Of a DNA stretch of 64,000 bases, positions 1 through 8,095 are shown one piece after another (position 1 is the stretch's first letter; every line of letters starts with the position of its first letter). Location of the stretch: NCBI GenBank assembly GCA_958295665.1, contig OY282560.1, positions 185,985,561-186,049,560 on the forward strand, read 5' to 3'. The notes beneath the pieces are model-generated. The model worked only from the letters and a program-made list of their open reading frames with translations. It had not been told where the DNA came from and searched no databases. The DNA comes from Tipula vernalis. Its lineage: Eukaryota; Arthropoda; Insecta; Diptera; Tipulidae. The position numbers and the translations under genes are program-made.

Positions 1-530
1 AGATTGTAAATCCTCTTACTAGTTTTTGGAGGGTTGTAGACTGTACCGAATAAGATTTTACGACCATTTATGAAAAATAAATTCTAAAATGGAGGAAGGT
101 ATGGTAACTAATCTAGCCTTAATATAATCAAATCACCTATAAACATACATAAACTACCATAATTAAGGAAAGGTACCGCCCTTACCTTTCCTAAATATAT
201 TAAAGCCTTTGATGGCCAAAGTTGAACTAGGGATATTTGGGCTTAAAAAGGTTTCAGAGAAACAAAGTAACGGATTTTTCATTAAGTACTACCATCATTT
301 TTGTCCTACCTTTTATGGGTATGTCGTGAAGTTTACTCCGATTTTTTTTTACGTTTTAACTCCTCAGTGTCTACCATGTCCACGGCTACAAATTATTTAA
401 ATTTTTAATCAAAATTCGTGTTCGTTAGCACAACATTACGTACGCTAATCCTAATTTTCGATCATTATAATCATCCAACTAGATGAACCATAGAAAGTCT
501 TGTGGCAAACTTCGAATCAACATATTCATT
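1..530. other. No recognisable feature
   Basis: AT-rich sequence with only short chance reading frames. No similarity to a known gene or element and no repeat structure was noticed. Confidence 0.5.
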
Positions 531-1322
531 TCATAATGTTGCCGTACCAATAAGGTAAAGAAATGCCAGGAGTGCCGGAAAAATTGCGGCTGTACGGGAG
601 AGTTTGAATGAAAACCAAATCAGTCAATTCCGCGCTGTTTGCAGGAATTCGGCACCTCACAAACGTCACTACAAGACCATCTACTGCAACGTAACTTCTT
701 TGACTGGGCTCTAAACAAACTTCACGAAGATCCTGATTTTGATCTCAAAATCATTCTGATCGATGAAGCTCATTTTTGGCTCAACGGCTTCATTAGTAAG
801 ATAAATTATCGGATTTGGCGAGCAACCCGAAGCCATTCACGAAACGCCATTACATCCGCAAAAATTGACTGTTTGGTGTGGATTTCATTCTGAAGGCGTC
901 ATTGTTCCATATTTCTTTTTAAACGAAAATAAACAATACATAACGGTGATATGCTGACTGGTTTTTTGTGGGATAAATTGGACTTGGCGAGATATGTTTT
1001 CAGCAGGATGCGCCACACATCATACAGCTGGTCAAACCATCGATTTATTGAAATCGAAGCTCGGTGAACGCATTATCTCCAGAAATTGGCAGCCTCGTTC
1101 ATACGATTTAACGCTTTTAAACTTGTTTCTTTGGGGTTATGTCAAGTCAATAATCTAGTCCAATAAGCCACAGACTTTAGAAGCTCGCACGGCCAACATC
1201 GAACGCGAAATTGCTGGAATATCTGCTAATTTATGCAAAAAAGATGCAAAATTGGATTAAGCGCATTCACCCGAGCAATCGTTTCTGTGGAGGACATTTG
1301 AATAATGTTGTGTTCCACAATT
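530..1322 (+). pseudogene. Decayed mariner-like (IS630/Tc1/mariner) transposase
   Basis: A broken DDE transposase, the enzyme that cuts and pastes a DNA transposon. Read with frameshifts, it follows the family order. An N-terminal HTH-like segment (IAAVRESL) lies near 580-605. The first catalytic Asp is in IDEAHFWLNGF near 760-790. A QQD block with the second Asp is near 1000-1010. HHTAGQTIDLLKSKLGERII is near 1018-1075, then SYDLT and LFLWGYVKS are near 1095-1150. A frameshift follows the QQD block. The third catalytic Asp of the usual PLDYFLWG block reads Asn. Several stops occur near the end. This is a dead copy. The block order and spelling match the mariner-like group widespread in arthropods; the exact subfamily is not resolved. 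No terminal inverted repeats were found. Confidence 0.8.
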
Positions 1323-1540
1323 AATGATATCTATTATACTTTCATATGAAATAAAAATCAGCTTAATATCTTATACACAAGTATTTTATTAAACAGAAAA
1401 AATGCGTCGCCCTTAATGAAAAACCCTGTAGGCTTTGTACATTTAAGCTAGCTACATTTAATAACGACCTATCATCCATCATCGATTTTAGAACTATATT
1501 GGCAGTGTTATTTGATATAAATAAAATGAAATTTAAGACT

Positions 1541-2160
1541 TCAGCGTAAACGAATTGATCGAGACTGATAGGCAATATTTACAAATAAAAGTAAAACTGC
1601 TTCATCGAATCTAAAAATGAAAAAAAAAGAACCCAAAGTGCAGTTAATCAAAACCACATAAGCAGTATGCGGGCGAGCACCATCTTGTATAAACCATACA
1701 ACGTTAATTTTCTTTTCTCCCATTCCTATTAGTGTTCATCAGCTCCGAATAATTTGCAGAAGTAACATTTCCTCGTACAAGAACCATTACAATACCTTTA
1801 GCCGATAAAGCACACCAAATGGGGTTTTCTCTACTCCAATATATTTGATTCTGTTTGTTCACGGGACCCATGAGGTTGAAGTGCGCTTCATCACTAAACC
1901 AGATATCGCTCAAGGTGTAACCTCTTTTTAGGTGTTCCAAAAAGATTTGCGCAAAATCAAAGCGATTCACTTTAGCTCTTTCTGTAAGCTCTTGAACTTT
2001 TTGGATTTTGCATGGACGATAATTTAAATTTCGAATGATTTTATGTGTACTTGTGCGGAAAACTTGGGCAACACTGGAAAATTTTCGAATAGATATCAAT
2101 AAGAGAAAGTATTCGCTCTTGAAAAAAATTTTACTTTTCGTAACCAACATTTTTTTGAAA
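1541..2160 (-). pseudogene. Decayed mariner-like transposase, second lineage
   Basis: Read on the minus strand, two overlapping frames carry IS630/mariner transposase blocks. The first contains WFSDEAHFNLMGPVNKQNQIYW, with the first catalytic Asp. After a frameshift near 1720, the second contains WFIQDGARPHTAYVVL, with the second catalytic Asp in the QDGA.PHT motif. The C-terminal third, with the last acidic residue, is not recognisable, so the copy is truncated as well as frameshifted. Its block spelling differs from the copy at 530-1322, so it belongs to another lineage. It borders the short-repeat array at 2170-2400; whether the two were parts of one element is unknown. Confidence 0.75.
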
Positions 2161-2169
2161 ATGTTTTTG

Positions 2170-2400
2170 TTGACATTTTTTATGTAATATTGAAATGTGC
2201 CGTTTTATGCCGTAGGGTACCGTATGCCTTACTGAAATACGTCATACTGAAAACTGCCGTAGTGAACTTATGCCATAGTGTACCGTCGTAGCCCCACTGA
2301 AATAGGCCATATTTAAACATGCCGTAGTATACCTTATGCCGTATTGTCTGACTTCGTAATGAAATATGCCGTAATGAAACATGCCGTAATGAACGGATCC
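2170..2400. repeat. Degenerate tandem array of ATGCCGTA-type units
   Basis: About a dozen imperfect units of roughly 15-17 bp built around ATGCCGTA(A/G)TGAAAC, alternating with variants containing GTACC. Open frames across it are a by-product of the repeat. A short block of the same motif lies at 19558-19650, so the array is part of a dispersed element rather than a local duplication. Confidence 0.7.
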
Positions 2401-3035
2401 CCCAAAAAAAAACCTACTTATAAGTTTAATTTTTTCCTCACTTAGTAATGCATATAAATTTGCAAAATGCAATGAGGTAAAAAAGGGTGACGGACCTTCC
2501 TAGTGCAATTTTTTGCGGACTGCGGGCCCATTTTTGGGGCCCAATAATTTCATAAGTTTCAGAATAGAATTTGTTTTATCCAAGGATGCAACAAAAAGTG
2601 TTACTTACACCATGAATTTTTCCGATTTTTTTTAGTGGTGTGAATCTGCGAAATTTTCGATTTTCTCTCCTTTAGTTTAGGCTTGTCCATTTTTTAACCA
2701 CAAACAATTTTTTTTAGTCATCAAATTTTTCCAAAATATAATTTAAATTATTTACCGTTACCGTTCGTTATCTAACTATAAAAAAGCTAAAAGGCTACAA
2801 AAGCTCATTATTCCCGTCAAGACGTAACTACTTAGTAGTGTTAGTGTTATTTCTGCCGAATATTTTTTATGGCCCTGTTTGATAATTCACACGGTGGGCA
2901 GTGTAGCATAATACAATATTTCCTTTTCCTCTTTCCTTGTAAAAAATAACTTAAAGTAAGTACTTTAAATCTTATTCGTAGAAACATTGTTATTCGTTAT
3001 TGTAAGATATTGAGGATTTATTTATAAACAATGTC
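2401..3035. other. No recognisable gene
   Basis: AT-rich non-coding sequence. It includes a small GC-rich hairpin, GGGCCC-N7-GGGCCC, near 2526-2543, which stands out only by composition. Confidence 0.4.
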
Positions 3036-3047
3036 TATTTTGCGTTT
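3036..3047. repeat. Target-site duplication of SINE copy 1 (left)
   Basis: TATTTTGCGTTT, repeated exactly at 3421-3432 on the other side of the SINE. Confidence 0.9.
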
Positions 3048-3420
3048 TTTTTTTTTTATTTTTTTTAAACTATGCAATCTTTTCTGGGGCTCAAGGCACT
3101 CCCAACTCTTTCGCAGTTAATTTTACCGCCCTACTTTACGCAGTATTAGCCAAATCGAGGACGTACGGCTATAGACCCGCTTTGTATAAACCACCTGCAC
3201 ATTGCATTGCTTCATGCCAACCTATAGTGCTGACATGAAAGGTGGGTCGGCCCATGGATTCTGCACTCTCAACAGGGGGGGTCATAGTTGTGTTCATCAT
3301 CATCACCGATCGTAATCAGATGATGAAAAATCCCTTTTGCATCCCGCCCCTATCGGGATTCGAACCCGGTACCTCCCGATCCAAACGCCGCAGCTTTAAC
3401 CACTGCGCCGTTTGCTCGGT
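3048..3420 (-). mobile_element. tRNA-derived SINE, copy 1
   Basis: A short non-autonomous retroelement on the minus strand. The head at 3420-3350 carries the internal RNA polymerase III promoter boxes of a tRNA gene. An A-box-like GGCGCAGTGG lies at about 3400-3410 and a perfect B box, GGTTCGAATCC, at 3356-3366. A tRNA-unrelated body follows, ending in an A tail seen as a T run at about 3045-3058. The insertion is flanked by a perfect 12-bp target duplication, TATTTTGCGTTT, at 3036-3047 and 3421-3432. Copying depends on a partner LINE, which cannot be named here. A second copy with a deletion lies at 28304-28594. Confidence 0.88.
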
Positions 3421-3432
3421 TATTTTGCGTTT
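3421..3432. repeat. Target-site duplication of SINE copy 1 (right)
   Basis: TATTTTGCGTTT, identical to 3036-3047. It marks the exact 5' boundary of the SINE. Confidence 0.9.
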
Positions 3433-5640
3433 GATGAAATAAATCTATTAGCATATTTGTTTTTTGTTTTCTTTCCAAAATTCTTATGATTTTTCATTTT
3501 CACCATCAACTGTTAAGAATATTCTGTTACATTTCACTATTAATTTTGCGAATGTGAACCAGCGTATTAGTAATTCTGCTAATAACAGGTTTATACAGGT
3601 AATGGTTATTTTGGGTTCAGTAGATGTAGAAATCAACACAAAATCAATCTTATATTAAGCACTTCGGCAGTAGACATCAGGAATCACCTGTTGAAACTTT
3701 AAAGATTTATTAATTAGTTTGACTATCGCCGTCATTTCAATCATGTTGGTATTTTGTTTAGGCTGCAATCAGACATATTTACAGACAAACTCAAATCAAG
3801 TCAGTTACACTACCTATACATTCCACTTACAATACGAGTATTATGTGAAAATTATTAAATGCGCTATGTAACTAAAATTTTTGAAGAGGTTTAAAAGTTA
3901 AAAAGTTTTAATTTTTTGAAAAGTTTCATAACAAATTTACGGTTTGGTTAAGTTTTCGTTACCAACCATCGTTTTATAATTTTAGTACTACTGTGTCATT
4001 GGGATCAAAACTTAGCTTAAATAGTCGAAATGATGTGTTAAATAAAATTTATATTTTAGGGTGGGAAGGAATCAGCAATTGATTGAAAAAGAAAAAAATA
4101 TTTTTATGTTACACATAAATTAATAAAAACCAGATAGACACACCTCTCATATCTTGGCCAGAATCTACCGAAACATTTACAAACTCTAATATCTTTTTTG
4201 TTTATTCACCTAAAGACCGTTTTATTATTAGGCGTCAACTGACGAAGGTTTTCATCCTTAAAAGCGCCAAAATCCTATAAGAATGATCGGAGCTTTTACG
4301 ACACCATCCGTTTTTTCGAGTTTCGAATGCATCCGGTTTCTGACAAATTCAGCACCTAAGTTCTCAAGTATTTTACAGATTGACGCTAGCTGAAGTAATG
4401 GTCCCCAACTTCCTACCTTCTAGCCACCCTAATATTCTTGTCTCGTATTTAGCTATAAGGTATTTCCCAAATATGTCTAAAATTATTGGATAATAAAACA
4501 GATACTCTTTAACACGGGAATCTATCATTGGGTTATCGAGTACTTCAAAAATTCGGATTCACAAGATTGCACATTGATTGATTTGTAACAAGTTTAAGTA
4601 AGAATGCGATCACATGGAAAAAACATGTTTCTAACCAGCAGCACCCTGTGTTTCTGAAATGTAAAATACATTACATTATTGGGCAAATGTGAATATTCGT
4701 AAAAAGTACAGCCCTTTAGCACTTATGCTAGTATATCAGATGCCGCGGGATACCCTATTTTGTATTCAATCATAAAAATGGTCACGGAAAATCACTTAGT
4801 GGCACATTACTAAGGGTGCATATCAACTTTCATCGAGGTAATTAATAAGAGAAAATTTCGTTTAGATTCGTTTAATTTACCTGTTAAAAATAATAAAGTG
4901 CACTACTTAGTCCCATTATAATTTTACTATCGTATTTATAAAATTCTTTTAAGTACGTCAAATATTCAGGGCGTAATTTCTTTAAATTCGCTTCTCATTG
5001 ATTCGCTGGTTAGTCCTTATTAATGAAGAAGCAACAAATCAAATATGTGAACTTTTAGGAAAAGTTTCAGCAAATTTATGGTTTATCAAATTTGGTCCAA
5101 AAAGTTTCGGTCAGGAGATACTGTGTTGAGACGATCGGCGTTCCATATCGAGCAATTGCAGAAAAGAAACAATAATATAACCTGTACAACATGACCTAAT
5201 AGAAATAGTAGACACAATTTCGACCCACTTTTAAAAAACCACCCTACATTGAAATCTCCTTTCCGGCCATACCTCAAATCTCCTGAAAAATCTTTTTTGA
5301 TAATTCAGATAAATAGTTGTAAAAGTAAAATAATACAATTGACCTATAAAAATGTTTTTCTATTTTTAAACATATTCTAAATGCTAATCTAATAGTCTAT
5401 CTAAACATCAAAACAAAAAAAAAACTTCTATCATGTTTTTGTTGTTGTTGTTTGATTATCATTATCGTTAGTATTTTGGTTCTACTTGTTATTGTGTTCA
5501 CAAGATTCCTCATGAAAAATTGAAAGGCTGAGAATTGAAAATCAACCCTTTAATTCACAAAATCAAAAACATCATTTCAAAACAAAAGGAGAGGGATTGT
5601 AAAATATTGTGGTTTATAATAAATAAATAGTTTGTTACGA
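3433..5640. other. No recognisable gene
   Basis: AT-rich DNA with stop codons in all frames. No element family was recognised. Confidence 0.4.
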
Positions 5641-5752
5641 TAGGGTGACCATACGTACCACATTGTGTGATATTGTACCACATTGCAAACTGTAGCACAT
5701 TTTGTACCACAATCGGATCGAATGTACCAAATGTACCACATTTCACAATAAA
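5640..5752. repeat. Short array of TGTACCACATT-type units
   Basis: Five to six imperfect units around TGTACCACATT follow TAGGGTGACCATACGTAC. That opening resembles the ends of some hAT-type elements, but no matching opposite end or 8-bp target duplication was found, so it is listed only as a repeat. Confidence 0.55.
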
Positions 5753-6189
5753 TTCTCCAAAAAATATATAGGAATTGTCTGACCTGCCCTTAGTACACTC
5801 AAAGCAATTTAATTTGTAGCTGGTCGTCTTCCGGTTGTTTTGAAATCAGTAATAAGCAGCTTTATGTGTTTATTCCTAAAGATATACCATTCGAGTACCT
5901 ACCCGTACCTCAAGAAGTGCTTTATAAAACTGATGTTGAATATTAAATAGTTTTAGATTTCTGCAAAACTCGTTGGCTTTCGCTAATGCCCATATGGAAT
6001 TTCAAAATTTCAGCAAACGTTTAAAATCTAGTTTATGTCGTTAGAAGCAAGTCCGAAATTAGTCAAATTTTTATTTAACGATGATACCTCAAAATTAAGA
6101 TTGAAGTAGACCGTAAAATGGCACATGAAGTTTTACACATATAGTTTTCACAATTATCAGCCCAAGTTAAAATTAAAATTTATAAAATT

Positions 6190-6480
6190 TGTAGCGGCTC
6201 ACTCATTCGTTCTACGCCACAATTTATCACCTACATACATTGGCGTCTGAGATCACCCAATTAACCATTACAAACTTGGCGGCGCACATTCCACCTCGGA
6301 TGTGTATTGGGTTCACTTCACATTCGTGCTCGCCTGGACCAATCGCAGCATAACGAACACAAAATAAAATAAATCAAAAATTAGTCTCTCTTGGAAATTT
6401 AGCTGAGTGCACGCGCGCTCTATGCAGCGCTTTAAAGAAAATAGTAATGGTGATAATAATATTGTTGGTGAAAAATAAAT
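6190..6480 (+). repeat. Unclassified interspersed repeat, copy A
   Basis: This stretch shares blocks in the same order with 49149-49470 and partly with 25838-26062. The blocks include CGGCTCACTCATTCGTTCT, a CATTGGGTT block, AATCGCAGCAT, ACAAAATAAAAT and a GGTGGTGA-like end. No coding capacity, terminal inverted repeats or poly(A) were recognised, so the class is unknown. Confidence 0.7.
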
Positions 6481-7160
6481 TATAGAAATTAATCTTTATA
6501 AAATAAACCAATAGATTTTTATAAATAAATTAACAACATAGATTAAATTACTCTATGATTAATAAATATTAATTAATTAAAAATAAATTATTAATTAACG
6601 TTTTGTGTGTTTACGTTTATTTATTATATGCATTCCATAAATTTCTGAAAATTCGATTTAAGAGTTCTTAATATTTATAATCTGAAATCGCTTCCTCATA
6701 TCCTCTATATCGTTCGAATCGCTTCTACTGACAAATGAGGACCAGAAATGTTTCAATTTTTAACTAAATTCTAAAACTGCCTATAAAATTGATTTTTTTT
6801 TCATTTATTTGATTTTTCTTTCTGGATTTTAACGGATTTATGATGCTGAATTTTAAAATTTCATATTTTGTTCGAGCAATTGAAGTGATTACGATAACTC
6901 ATTTCCAAATTATGATTCAAGGGTATGTGAAACTGTAAAACACAATATCTATTTCACAGTTTAGTGGAACAGGAAAATAATTTAAAAAACAGAGTCGGCA
7001 CGAATCCTAAGGGCTCCGGCTCCGAATCCTTTAAAAAAACGAAAACAATCAGAAACTCCGCGGCTCAGACTTCAACCTTGCAATTTTCCATCAATGATAT
7101 TTTTAAATGGGGTTTCCTTGAAACTTTCTAGAATATACGTTGTGCTTGCAGGACAAGGCA
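6481..7160. other. No recognisable gene
   Basis: AT-rich spacer before the hammerhead-bearing inverted element. No feature recognised. Confidence 0.4.
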
Positions 7161-7255
7161 AATTATTATTTTTTTCAATTGATTTGTTCGGCTTTTTTTA
7201 AACAAATATATTAATTGTTCATGACAATCCCACTATTTTCGATTTGGTAAATCAG

Positions 7256-7423
7256 GGGTGAGATGTTGTAACCATCACGTTTTTCGCTTCGATGCATTTT
7301 CGATAGAATAACGGTATTTTAGAACTAAATTGTTTTAAAATTTTATATTTTTAACAAAGTAGTACAGTTATTCTATCGAAAATGCATCGAAGCGAAAAAC
7401 GTGATGGTTACAACATCTCACCC
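7256..7423. mobile_element. Nested MITE with perfect ~57-bp inverted arms
   Basis: GGGTGAGATGTTGTAACC and the sequence after it (7255/7256-7312) is repeated as an exact reverse complement at 7367-7423/7424, around a 54-bp AT-rich core. The element sits inside the left arm of the hammerhead element. The corresponding sites in the right arm (about 7995-8010) and in the 29.8-kb copy lack it, which shows the empty site. CAG stands on both sides, consistent with a 3-bp target duplication. The superfamily is undetermined; a 3-bp duplication would fit PIF/Harbinger-like or CACTA-like elements. The perfect arms suggest recent insertion. Confidence 0.85.
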
Positions 7424-7575
7424 CAGGAAAATAAAGAGGCCAATCCCTCATGACATATCTACTGAAAAAAGTAGAAATATTATTCCGCCCTCCCCGTACT
7501 TTAGGCCAAAAGGCAAGAGTTATACAAATGTATTACTCTTCAAAAATGAGAACCCTCCATGAGTTCGTTGTGTTG

Positions 7576-7634
7576 GTAGTTTGGTTTCGTACTGAAAAGT
7601 TGGTCTACTCATCAGGTAGCTACGACCAAACTAC
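7576..7634 (-). ncRNA. Hammerhead ribozyme, type III, complete
   Basis: Read on the minus strand this 59-nt motif has every part of a hammerhead self-cleaving RNA. Stem III is GTAGTTTGGT at the 5' end, pairing perfectly with ACCAAACTAC at the 3' end (10 bp). The cleavage triplet is GTC, with the cut expected after C (plus position 7624). Stem I is the palindrome GTAGCTAC. The core CTGATGA lies at 7615-7609. Stem II spans 20 nt opening GTA and closing TAC, followed by GAA and the A of stem III. Stem I as a hairpin has only 3 bp and a 2-nt loop, which is unusually small. Stem II is also weak. Activity is inferred from the motif and has not been shown. Confidence 0.85.
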
Positions 7635-7783
7635 ATAAATACAGCTCTCGTCATTCACATTAAGTATCTGGCCAGAACGCACTGACATATTGAATTATAT
7701 TCACTACATCAAAAGCCCATGGAGAAACCTCATTTTTGTGTGTATTATACCCACACGAATATTTATTAGTTAGCACGGATACA

Positions 7784-7831
7784 ATAGCTACCTGATGAGT
7801 AGACCAACTTTTCAGTACGAAACCAAACTAC
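7784..7831 (+). ncRNA. Hammerhead ribozyme remnant lacking its 5' stem III strand
   Basis: The plus-strand arm repeats the 7576-7634 motif from stem I onward: ATAGCTAC at 7784-7791, CTGATGA at 7792-7798, the same 20-nt stem II segment, GAAA, and ACCAAACTAC at 7822-7831. The 5' strand of stem III and the GTC triplet are absent; the bases there read GGATACA. It cannot cleave in cis. Homology to the other arm therefore begins at, or within a base of, the predicted cleavage site. Confidence 0.7.
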
Positions 7832-8095
7832 CAATATAAGGAACGAATAGAACGAAGGAACGAATCATGGAGGGTTCTCATTTTTGAAGAGTAATACATT
7901 TGTATAACTCTTGGCCCTTAGGCTAAAGTACGGGGAGGGGGAACAATATTTCTACTCTTTTCAGTAGATATGTTATGAGGGATTGGCCTCTTTATTTTTC
8001 TGATTTATCAAATCGAAAATACTGGGATTGTCATGAACAATTAATATATTTGTCTATAAAAAGCCGAAAAATTGAATTGATTTACAGACAGACAA

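Larger units (their letters stand above)
7160..8095. mobile_element. Head-to-head inverted element bearing hammerhead ribozymes
   Basis: Two copies of one sequence unit lie in opposite orientation. The minus-strand unit runs from about 7750 down to about 7160; the plus-strand unit runs from about 7784 to 8095. Apart from the inserted MITE at 7256-7423, the arms share long blocks. These include the segment around GGCCTCTTTATTTT, the CGAAAATA...GGGATTGTCATGAACAATTAATATATTTG region, and the GTAGACC...TTTTCAGTACGAAACC ribozyme segment. A third, shorter copy of the minus-strand unit lies at 29768-30000. No protein is encoded. Each unit has a hammerhead core near its 5' side. Head-to-head partial copies are known for Penelope-like and other target-primed retroelements, but the class is not established here. 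Confidence 0.75.

Noticed and set aside
3350..3420. Possible tRNA gene on the minus strand
   Set aside because: A and B boxes are present, but no convincing acceptor pairing or cloverleaf was seen. The sequence continues into a repeat body with target duplications, so it is a SINE head.
5640..5752. hAT element end (TAGGGTGACCATACGT)
   Set aside because: Only one end resembles a hAT terminus; no opposite end, 8-bp duplication or transposase was found.
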